DNA of 64,000 nucleotides, taken from Whitmania pigra. Taxonomy: Eukaryota; Annelida; Clitellata; Hirudinida; Haemopidae. The position numbers and the translations under genes were made by a program. The stretch spans positions 275,001 through 339,000 of the forward strand of contig JAJTWR010000365.1 of the NCBI GenBank assembly GCA_021613335.1. Direction: 5' to 3'. Shown piece by piece: positions 12,480 to 22,437 of the stretch (position 1 is its first letter; each line of letters starts with the position of its first letter). A model generated the notes under the pieces. The model saw only the letters and a program-made list of their open reading frames with translations, ran no database searches and was not told the DNA's origin.

Positions 12480-14612
12480 ATGGGGAAAGGTAATTTGTAT
12501 GTATCATTGTACAATGCTTATATTAAAGCATACACATCCGGGAGTAAATAGGATTGTCAAAAAGAAGTTAATGAGATATGGAATAAAATCAAGTCTGATG
12601 CTAATGTATTTGAGAAAGTGGAATCACTTGTGAAAGAATACAATGAAATTGCCATAAAAACAAAAAATTGTTGATGACTTTTTGGGCACAGCAAGCAGTG
12701 AAGCCAGACAATTTGATTCAAACATCATATCAGATGTTCCAATAACATTATCATATGACAGTGAACAGGCATGTGAAAGTGATGAGATCACTAATTAATT
12801 TAATTTTTTTTTAATTTATTGATTTAATAAAAAGTGACATAGTGGAGTTGTGTAGAAGAAAACACTCCGGTCTTACTACGTCAGATCAAGAAACAGAAAT
12901 CTTGACAAAAAAGAGGAAATTGGATAATTTAGAAAATGAATTGAAACAGAAAAAAATTTCTCAAGAAAGGCAGAAAAAGAGTCGGTTGAGAAAAAAGAAG
13001 CATTAGCTAGGATATGTTCAGAGAACCTTGGAATCAGCAAGGCTTTGCAATAGAAATTGAGCAAACACTTTTTCTCAAAGCAATTGTCGACATTGCTTTG
13101 CATGGGTCAGCTGGGACGATAAACGTCAAAGCAATATATACAGGGGCATTATAACACTGCATGAATTGACTGGGTGTCTTGACAGAGACGGATTCCATGT
13201 CAGTCGGAATACAGTTTATACACGATTGTTGCCCAGACGAAGCCGTACTTCAAAAGGGAAAAAACATATTTTCACGGTGCCAGTCAAACTGATCCGTTCA
13301 CAGAACTACTCACACGCCAAACATATCGATGGAAATGTCTACGCAGCCACATTTGGAAGAGTTATCATCAATTTTATGACCTAACATAGTTTGTTTCTTG
13401 AGCCAGGATGATAAAGCAAGAGTTCCAATAGGATTGGCGGCATCAAATAAATAGGCACCATTACTCATGCATATGGAATCAGCTTACCAGACCATGATTA
13501 TGTTGTTGCAGCCAAACACAAACTGATTCCGTCAGTTTATGCCGGAATTCAAGTTTAACAAAATAAACTTAGAAAACGAGAAGCTGAAAGCTAATGGGGA
13601 CCAACTTACATTGCAATTCGATCAGGGAAGCAAGCATCATCTTTTGCGTGTGCTCATGGCTTAGATTTTGAAAAATTATTTGAGTTGGAAGGATTTGATA
13701 CAATCGTAAGGAAAAAAAGAGACAGGATGATCAAACCTATTGTTATAGTAACAGTTGACGGAGGACCAGACGAAAATCCTCGCTATCAAAAAGTCATTGA
13801 TGTTGCCACCCATCACTTCTTAAAAAATAATCTAGATACCCTTTTCACCACAACCAAAGCATCGGGAAGAAATGCTTATATCTAGTGGAATGTCGAATGC
13901 TCATTCTGCTCATACTGCCACACGAACATTATGGCAGTCATCTTGATTCACAAGGCAAATAATCAACGAAAGATCAAAAAGCAAAAAAGCAGGTGAAATG
14001 TTGGCTGAAATCTGGTAACAATTTAACATCCAACAGTTGAAGAATATATCGACCCTGAACAGTCTGAACTGAATGCAGCAGGAATGATATCGAAAGATCA
14101 GGAATGGTTCGGCAATCATGCACCAGTTTGCACTATTCAATATTTTAGTCAGATTGTGAAATGTCGCGACATGAAATGTTGTGGCAAAGTGCGAAGTTCA
14201 TATTTCACCATTCTACCTGGCAGATTTTTTCCTCCTCTAATTCCAATCAACTAAACTAGTGATGAGCTCAAAGCCTCAGAAAGAGCAGATCCGGAATCTC
14301 ATAAATGTCCTTCATTGTTTGTGACACAAACTTTGGCAGTCACCACTATAAATCCAGAAACAGGCAACAATAAGGAGTATTTTCTGATGCGCCTCTAGAA
14401 AGAAGGAGGTGCTCATTTCCAGACTTCGGCTTGGAAGATGTCATCTGAAAAATTATTTGTTCCAAATGAAGAGGCACGAAGGCGGCAAATGCCAAACTTA
14501 TTTGTTCTCATACGAAGGAGTCCACTTGGCATGTCTTTTTGGAATGTCCTAGTCAAGAAATCCTCAGACGGAACATCAGGTCGAAGTTCAAGATACAGCC
14601 ATCGGATTTGAG
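12480..14612 (+). pseudogene. Decayed intronless gene of a repetitive 'VDGGPDEN' family
   Basis: From the ATG at 12480 (MGKGNLYVSLYNAYIKAY) the plus strand gives a collinear protein broken by at least five stops or frameshifts. Segments in order: a Trp/Lys-rich N-terminus ending LLTFWAQQ; a Lys/Glu coiled-coil stretch near 12890-13030; RNTVYTRLLPRRSRTSKGK (13200s); DDKARVPIGLAASNK and LPDHDYVVAAKHKLIPSVYA (13400-13550); VDGGPDENPRYQKVI (13750s); LPHEHYGSHLDSQGK in a shifted frame (13915-13965). From memory, similar single-exon proteins are multicopy and uncharacterised in many invertebrates, which suggests a mobile-element or retrocopied origin. AATAAA at about 14690 could be its poly(A) signal. 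The biochemical role is not known to me. Confidence 0.6.
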
Positions 14613-14928
14613 AACAATTTGGTTTTTGTTTTTGTTTTTTTGTTTTTTATTTTGTGCACGTCTTAATCATTTAGTCATGAAATGGACGTTAATAAAATAC
14701 ACACACATTGGCTAAAAAATAGTGATATACTAAGTAGCCCATTTTATCCTATCAAATGGTAAAATCGGGTGGTGCTGTTTTTCAGGATTTTGTACAAAAC
14801 AACGTTAATATAATATACACACTTTGTAAAACAAATTTTTCCTTAAGTATCCTTTTTAACACTCTCCTTAATCTACTCCTTAACAAAAAATTGTTTATAT
14901 TTTATTATGCTTTTGTCATGCTTTCAGA

Positions 14929-16239
14929 CAGGGTTTCAGGCATTATTGTTCGGGGGGGCAGTATTTCGTGCCAAATACAAGTTTAAAATCAAATAATGCA
15001 CAATCTCAGTTCAATAATTATATTTTAGGTAAAAACATATTGAAAATCATTTATACAAACCAAAATTTAAAATATGTTTAATAACTGAAATGTTTAAAGA
15101 CATTTTAAACGCCGAGGTTTTTTGAGAGCATATAAATCTGCTATTCTATCAAGAAAATCTTCCGTTGGAACTTCGGGACCTTCAATGCTTATGGTCATAC
15201 AATGAGTTAAAGTTTCTGGTAACATTCTATTTCTTGCTTTGCTTAGAATCATGTTCATTGTACTGAATGATCTTTCAACTGAAGCAGTTGTTACTGGAAT
15301 TACAAGAAGAATTGCACAAAGCAATAGTTCGCAGCATCCCAAATCAGCTTCCAATATTTTGTTCAATGGGTTTTCATCTGTTTTGTACTTTTTGCATTCA
15401 ACCATAAATTTTATGAAAAATTTAAAAGATTCTGCGTTTAGAATGGGAAAGTTGTTACAAAAAGTTATGATGTCTTTGTCTTGAATATCTGACATTGATT
15501 CAAAAGTTTCAAATTGACTTGCAAATAACATAATCTCAATCGATTTGTCATTAAATCTGTCTTTGATGACAGTTTCACAATACCTCTTCATTCCTGGTAA
15601 TACGCTTTTAGCACTTTCATCTTCAACCAGGTGTGTTTCTAATTTTATCTCATCAACTTTGCATTTAATCTTTTTTTGTATCTTCGCACTGCTTCACAAT
15701 ATCATTCAAGTGCAATTTTGTTGAAGTAATCAATGGGATGACTTTAGTCAAACTTAAATCTTTTTTTGTAAAGCATTGCTGAGAAAAGAGAGTGCAATGA
15801 GAATTTTATTCATAAATTGGCAGATGATTATAAAATTTTCATTTCTAATCTTAAGAAAAATTCCACCAGCTAATGAAGCCAAATTTTCTCCTTCTTTGTG
15901 AATATGCTCACATGCTATCAAAATTGATTTTAAGCTTCTGAAGACAGCATTCACAATCCTGTGGTGGGACAGCCATCTCACTTCAATACATTCAAATAAA
16001 CCAGATATTAAATATCTTAGTCCAAAGACATGTTAACAAATAAGTTTTTAGATCGCTACGGATAGTAGGTAGTACGGATGGTAGGAAATTTTTTTTTAAC
16101 TTTTTTGTCTTAGATTTATGGGTTTTTACATACACTTTTAGTCATAATTTTTTAAAAATTTATCTTTATTTTCGGGGGGGGCGATGGCTGAGCTCCGGGG
16201 GAGATTCGCCCCCCGAAGGTATGCCTGAAAGAAACCCTG
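14929..16239 (-). mobile_element. hAT transposon, internally degenerate, with 8-bp target duplication
   Basis: Both ends are visible. The left end starts CAGGGTTTCAGGCAT and the right end, read inward, CAGGGTTTCTTTCAGGCAT, followed on each side by a G-run (TTCGGGGGG). The element is flanked by perfect 8-bp direct repeats CTTTCAGA (14921-14928 and 16240-16247), the length typical of hAT. Total length is 1311 bp. It carries only the C-terminal part of a transposase on the minus strand, so it is a deletion derivative that could move only with help from an intact copy. Confidence 0.9.
15094..15990 (-). pseudogene. hAT transposase fragment (C-terminal dimerisation region)
   Basis: The open segment 15094-15591 encodes the hATC dimerisation region, with IPVTTASVERSFSTMNMI and KARNRMLPETL, which are diagnostic of ZMYM6/ZNF862-type hAT transposases. 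A second segment at 15754-15981 in the same orientation reads RWLSHHRIVNAVFRSLK, the conserved region upstream, but a stop and frame change separate the two. The BED-finger end and first catalytic Asp region are absent. It lies wholly within the terminal inverted repeats at 14929-16239. Confidence 0.85.
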
Positions 16240-16247
16240 CTTTCAGA

Positions 16248-16898
16248 TTCTTGCATTTTCATGTTAGTTTATTTGATTTGATATTTTAGTTTTTGTCGTT
16301 TCCACGATTACTAAAATGTTTGACAAATATTGCCTAGGTTTAAAGAGTTATAGGGTAACAAGCGGGAATTTGTCCCTTCCGATGGGCTCATGGTTGCGTA
16401 CGAAAGCTCTACTTACAAGATCAGATCAAATCCAGGTACAAATTTAAAACTAAAATTAATTATTTAAAATAAATTATTTAAAAACAATTACAAAACAAAT
16501 TTGTTCATTGTTGCAATTTTAAAAATTTTTGCAAATTAAAAACTATTTTTAATGATGATACACATTTTTAATATATTTTAATCACATAATTTTATTTTTG
16601 CACAAATAAACTTTAAACCGAGCATCAAAATTCGCCATTGGGTGTAAACATTTTACCGAGTTAGAACTTATTTGGCGCTACTGAGATCACGTGACAAACT
16701 TTTAAAAACAATTTGGTCGGAAAATTATGTCGGGCGTTATTAAGGAGGGAGTCTGTATTTAGAATTGCGTTTTAAACAAAAAGTCAACGCCAGATAAGCT
16801 GTAATTTTTAAACATATCGCTATTTACTCTTTATCGAAAGGTCAAAAGGAAAATATAGCATTGTTTACCGAAATCATCGTTTCCAAATTTAGAGAATT
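16248..16898. other. Spacer upstream of INCENP
   Basis: No gene is seen. It should contain the promoter of the INCENP gene. A 3' splice acceptor (AAATTTAG) lies just before the start codon, so either a 5'-UTR intron or an outron for trans-splicing is likely within this stretch. Confidence 0.4.
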
Positions 16899-19800
16899 AT
16901 GAAACCGATCAAGCTGTTTGGCTTGAATGGAGCCATGTGTGATCTAAACAATATACTAAATAAATTGGATGAAGATTATAACGATAACATGCAGTGGATC
17001 AACGATTGTTTAAAGGCTGCCAAGATCAGGTTCGATGGAATAAAAGCATTTTAGTTTTAGGATTTGAAGTATTGCCACTAATTTCTGACAAATTAAATTG
17101 TAGCATACTTTTGAAAATACGATGCAAACACATTAGGCTTTTATTCTGACTTTTTATGTATCTTCAGAATATTTATTTACGAATAAGTCACTTATATTAT
17201 TAGTTGCAATGTGATTGTTGAGGCATAAATGTGTTAATGTTGCAATTTTCTTGTAGGGCTGAGGATGCTGGGACTTTAGTGCCTGTCACTCCCAAGGGTA
17301 GACCAAAGACTAGGCTTTTCTTGAAAAAGAGAGCCTTCCAATTGGAGCTGGTCAACCGGCTCAACTTCTCCAGTAAATCTGGAGCTTCAACTCCCAAGAA
17401 TAACAAGAGTGTCAGCATAAACGCCACTCCGCACTATCTTAACAAATCCCATTCTCTCAAGAAGAAGCTGCTGGCCAAAGCAATCAAGGATAGTGGTAAG
17501 AAAGCCAAGGAAAAAACCAAGAAGAACAACCAGCCAGATCCAATAAGGACAGTTTTGTTTAAATCTCCTGAAGTTGAAACTAAAAAGCCTGCGACCACAA
17601 TTTCTGGAGATGTTGAAGGTGCCACAACTAATGCTGCTCAAGAAGTGAAAAAGACTACTGGTAAAACAAGGTTAAGAATATTTTCAATGTGAATTTCTAA
17701 GTTATTTTGTTACTGCAAAACTTATGCTCTATCCTGATAAAGTGAGTTTTGGCGTTTCATTATTTTACATCATCATTAATCTTTTCAGGGGAAGGCCACC
17801 CAAGCCAAAAGTAGCGGAGAAAGTAGAAACTAAGCCTGTGGTTCGCAAGGGGAGACCCAGACTACCCCTGATTGATGAAAAACTGAAGGGCAATCTGGAG
17901 TCCCTGGTAGATAACCTTCTATCTCCCATCAAAAATAAACCCGTCCTAAAAACCACTGGCAAGCCTGCCAAGGAAAAGCCACCGGAGGTGCCCGTTTTTA
18001 AATCTCCCATGAAGGAAGTTAAGAGCAAGATCGACACGGGACTCGATGCAGTTAAGAGAAAGAAGGCTGCAACAAAAAAAATTTCAATCAAAAACATTTC
18101 TGGGGTAATTATGATTCATTTGATTTGTTTATATTTAAACTGATGACTAGATTAGGATTAATCATCTTGATCTGCAATTCCATTCCAACATCAGTCCAAT
18201 AAATTTTAAATTTAGTTGAAATATAAGTAAATATGGGAAATATTTTTTATTTCAAGGAATGTGAAACTGTCGAAGTTTGTGACAAGTCTCTTCAGGTCTG
18301 CTTTAAATGTGACATGACTTAAAATTTTAAAAAGTCATCTAAAATATTTTAATCATTTTTAATAACTTATATCATTAATAAAAAAAAGTTTGTTTATAAA
18401 AAAGAGATAATGTTCCCAAGAAAAATGAACTCAAATATTTGACTTCAGGTAAGTTTACCATCGATGGCAAAGCTATCTGGAAATTTGAAGGCAGACCTCA
18501 GTCCTGTCGTTCGATTGGTGGACATCGGAATAGGACTTTCCAATGCGATTAAGAATAAACAAGTCAAAGTTTCTGTGGTCGCAGACTCAACTGGGGAGTA
18601 CTATTCAGTCTCTGACAACAATTGCCCCAAATCAGCCGAGAGGTCCAAAGCTCTCCCCAACATCTATTCAAGCACCCCGGCCCACAAAAATCCAAACCAT
18701 TTGCTCGTGTTGCAGAAGTTGAACCTGACAAGGATTTCCATGGGAGGTTCTCCTCCTGGCAGGACTCTCGACAGGTCAGAGGCATCTTACGAGGTTCCGC
18801 AGCCCAGGCGGCCGCTGCACCCGGCGACCGACATCATCGTCATCGACGATTCCTACGTTGGTACCCAAGAGGTTACAGAAAAGGCCGTACCACGTGCTGC
18901 AAAGGATCGCGAAGTACCCCAACAGGCGGCCGTCACCAAAGCTGCTCCGACCGTGAACGGCATTCCCACAGCAACTTGGGATCCTAAAAACAAAATCCTG
19001 GATCACCCACAAGCTCTCCAGTGCAAGCCTCATTCTCAAAACAATCAGGTTCCAACTACCGGTTGTACTCCTGTGACTGCAATTGTTGTGCAAAACGTTG
19101 AAAGCCAATCTAGGGCCGTTCCTGCTGCCTTGTCGACAAAATCTGCTGTTCCTCCTCTGATGAACGGTAATTGTGGCAAGGAAATCGTTTCTAATTCTCC
19201 AAGTGTTGAAGTCACGTAAGAGTTTTTGTGTTTTATTTCATTTTACATTTGAAACATTATTATTATTATTATTAATGTAACATCAGTTTTTCAGTAACAA
19301 TAAAACTTGATAGCTAGGTAACAATACAAGACATCTTAAATATATCACTTACATATAAGTCTGATTGCTTTTAAATAAGTGCAGCCACCCAGCATGTACA
19401 TCACAAGATGTACAACATTTGAATAAGAATAACGGATCTTTATGCGTATGCAAACTTCTGTGTGTTGATTCTAATGCTACCCTACATGCATAAAGAAAAT
19501 GAAACTAACCCCAATGATTTTCCAATTGCAGCAGCTACGAAATGACACCTGTCCGCAAGAACAAACGATTCCTTCCGTCGACGAAGGACGACTACAATAT
19601 CAGAGACTTGGATTCCGACGATTCGACTGACGATGAAGATAGGCCTCGTAAAGTCATCCCTGCCTGGGCAAGAAGTGAGCTTTTTTTTTTTGTTTGAATC
19701 GAGACGGTTCTGAGATTGTCAAAAATAGCAATTGCACAAACAGGATGAATAGAACATTGGTAGACTGAATCTAATCTTTAGAGTTTTTGATGAATCTTTT

Positions 19801-20217
19801 TTTAAAGGCAGTGAATGTTGGTTATGGTTTGATTGTTGGACATATCGAAAGTTTAACTGGCAATAATTCTAGCACAAAACAAGCTCATTAATCTTTAATA
19901 ATTTTGATAATGCTCAATTGACATAATGTAATTTCTTTGTGGATTGTCATGAGATAATTCCTTTTATAAAGTTAATGTAAAAAAAAACACATTGTTCTTT
20001 GTGTAAACCAACAAATCATCTCATTCCAGGCTCTAACTTGAATAGGGCTCTGATCAGGCAATCGCAGATTCCGCTCGATGAAATCCATAAGATGTTCGAA
20101 TCCGTCGTCCACGAAAACCTGAACCTCAAAGAAATCTTTTCGCAGAAGATTCAGTTTAGAAAGAGGACGAGCTCGGCCTGTTGGGACCACCCGCCACCGA
20201 AGAAGCCCAGATTCTGA
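16899..20217 (+). CDS. INCENP: INCENP, inner centromere protein (Aurora B scaffold)
   Basis: Model: join(16899..17029, 17257..17670, 17789..18104, 18257..18295, 18449..19215, 19532..19674, 20030..20217), 665 aa, all junctions GT-AG and in phase. INCENP scaffolds the chromosomal passenger complex: its N-terminus binds Survivin/Borealin and its C-terminal IN-box binds and activates Aurora B. The IN-box spans about 560-665: DSDDSTDDE at 583-591, PAWAR around Trp601, and the Aurora-phosphorylated TSS at 650-652 followed by CWDHPPP, matching the vertebrate order (STDDE, PTWAR, TSSAVW). Exon 1 corresponds to the N-terminal targeting helix. Three AT-hook-like cores (KGRPKTR about 57-63, RGRPPKPK about 182-189, KGRPRLP about 202) lie in between. 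It is shorter than human INCENP (918 aa) and I see no long charged single alpha-helix before the IN-box. A 39-bp microexon (13 aa) lies at 18257. The acceptor TTTAG precedes the ATG by 6 bases. Confidence 0.88.
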
Positions 20218-20623
20218 GGAAATCCTTCTGCCATAGCCAATATATTTAAAGCCATATTGTTCTAATTGTTGCGTTCAATGTAGGTGACATTTTTATGTGT
20301 CCAGGACCAACTACTTTTATGGAAAATGTTCTTAGCGATCTAAGTAAGAAAACAATTGCCATTATGTTGTTAAGGAAGCATGGATCGGAATGCTCTGATC
20401 GAAATGACATGTCGAGGGTTCTTCGACTCTGATCTGTTGTTGCTCGAGGTTGTTAAACTTTAATGCTGTATTTGACCCATGTTAACCCAGCAGCAATTTT
20501 ATTGTGTTCATTATTGCGACCAAGTTATTTTGATACATTGTTTTTATCTGTTCTCTCGAGTTTTAATTGATTCAGCTTGGGGTTGGGTAAGGTTATGTAT
20601 CATTATTGTAATGTTTATTCTTT

Positions 20624-20629
20624 AATAAA
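20624..20629 (+). terminator. AATAAA poly(A) signal of INCENP
   Basis: AATAAA lies about 400 bases after the INCENP stop. Read on the minus strand, TTTATT at about 20612-20618 gives AATAAA for the convergent exonuclease gene. The two transcription units therefore probably overlap at their 3' ends. Confidence 0.5.
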
Positions 20630-20656
20630 ATAGAATGTACAGTTGCCAAATAAATC

Positions 20657-21340
20657 TCAATAAAAATGGGAGGGAGGTTTAATAAACCAAATGATTTTGT
20701 TGAGTTGCGATTCTGTCTCTGGGAAAATTTTGATCACCAACTTCTGTAAAATATAAGCATCATGCAGGGCAGAATGAGCTTCATATGAGTTCCTCAAAAA
20801 TTTCTTTATCAAATATTCTTGTTTGTGCGACGGCAAATTCGGATGCAAGAATTTTGTGAGGGAGTAGGTGTCCAGGCATCCGTCGATGCAGGCCCATTCG
20901 TTAATGGGAAGTTTTTCGGAAGCTGCAACCCGGAACAAGTGCCTGAAGTCGAATCTGTGACCGTTGTGAGCTGCCAAGATGATCTTAATTTTATTGCAGT
21001 TCTCTGAAAGATCTCTTAGGTAGTCGAAGAAATCCTCTAGTGCTTTTCTGCAATCAATGGTCTGAACGGCTTTGCCCCTGTAATGCAGCTGATTATCTCT
21101 CATGGTCAGGCCATTAACACGGCTAGCACCAGGATCAATAGTCTTCTTTGGAAGAATGTATCTTCTAAACATATGATTCATGAAAACAGCTCCTATTTCC
21201 AGAATTTCACATGTGTTACCTGTATAAAATAAAAGGCAGATTTTTCATTGTTATCAAAATCCATATCCAAACATCATACTTAATCCACTTGTTTCTAGAT
21301 CCATGAAGACAACAAGTCTGTGATTCATCGAGGTATTCAT
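20657..21340 (-). CDS. DEDDh-family 3'-5' exonuclease
   Basis: Model: complement(join(20657..21219, 21280..21340)), 207 aa. Such enzymes remove 3' terminal nucleotides from DNA or RNA using two metal ions. Catalytic motifs are visible: ExoI MDLETSGL (first Asp and Glu) at about residues 13-20, which the 59-bp intron interrupts; ExoII AAHNGHRFDFRHL; ExoIII AHSALHDA with the His and Asp of the DEDDh class. The protein is little more than the nuclease domain, like TREX, the exonuclease domain of DNA polymerase III epsilon, and the nuclease-like exon of PML. I cannot choose between these subfamilies, so no symbol is given. No signal peptide or long hydrophobic tail is apparent. It converges on INCENP. 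An acceptor-like TTTAG is 3 bases before the ATG. Confidence 0.82.
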
Positions 21341-22437
21341 GCTCTAAATTTCATCTAGCTTTTGTCACTCACGGTTTGGAAAGTCATCAGAAGACTCTTG
21401 AGCACAATCTTTTATAAAAAAATAACCTGTAAACAAAATTAACTTATAAAAAATCAAGCTAATTTTACCTCTTATGCGTTTCCTCTCGATAACCTGCGAC
21501 GCTTTATCGGTGGATTCATCTATTTTGTCTTATCGCTTTCTAACAGTATTGGGAAATGGAGATGGCAGAAATGTTTATTTAAAGAAATGTCTAGTTAAAG
21601 GGTACAAATTTGACTCTAAATTTTCATTTTAAACAAACCCAGGTAGCTATTAAAGTCAAATTCAAAATGTGGAACTTATTGTAAGTGACCGCCCCACTAT
21701 ATTGAAATAACCCGGGAGTCCGCGAATAAGCGAGTTAACTAACAAGTATTCAGTTAACGGAACTGAATAACAGAAGTTTAAGTGTTTAAAGATTGAGGTA
21801 CTTAAGGATGCAAATGGATATTTGGGCTTCTGAATTGTCTGGACTCTCGCTGATTGTCAGGTGATTATCGAGAATTCTTTCTATAGCAATAATAGAGATA
21901 CCAAATATAATTAAATATAAACTTAATTACATTAGCAATATAAACTTAATTAATCTCAAAAACTGCGTATATAACAATATGATTCAATGAATGCACTTGA
22001 TAACAACGTTGTCGCGTTTGGCATTCTGTTACGTTCAGATGATCATGGCTACAATGACTTATCTGGCTATAATAATGAACGTGGAGCACGAAGACGACAT
22101 TTGCTCTGCTAGGCGCATAAATGTTAGGGAAAACGTCACTAATTGATATTCATTAGCCATTTTAAAAACCTTTTTACATCAATAAAATATTTGATCAATA
22201 TTGATCTTTAGGTTAAAAAGCTACTCTCGCCTATTCGATACGTGAAGAAGGCGGAATTTTTATTGGAGTTGCAGTCCCAAATTATAAGTTCGTTTGGGTT
22301 GAAATATTTTAATGTTCATCTTGTTAAAATAAAGTTTGAGTCACAATCGTTTCATAGATATATTTATTTATCAAGATAAAACAGATAGTTGCCGCTCAAA
22401 TTAAGTGTTTGTAACCTTTGCCCCGCCACTTGATTAA
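21341..22437. promoter_or_regulatory. Divergent intergenic region, exonuclease / sulfatase
   Basis: The 1.1-kb spacer between two divergently transcribed genes should hold both promoters. No coding exon, tRNA or clear repeat is visible, and no individual binding site is claimed. 21340-21530 may include exonuclease 5'-UTR sequence. Confidence 0.35.

Noticed and set aside
14756..14986. A 76-aa hydrophobic frame near the hAT element
   Set aside because: It crosses the left terminus of the transposon and is AT-rich filler without any motif.
16175..16225. GC-rich island as a CpG promoter
   Set aside because: The G-run is part of the hAT terminus and is mirrored at 14950, so it is element sequence, not a promoter.
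18564..19108. Open frames of 73-121 aa overlapping the large INCENP exon
   Set aside because: These are shadows of a real exon whose frame is supported by homology to the paralogue and by splice phase.
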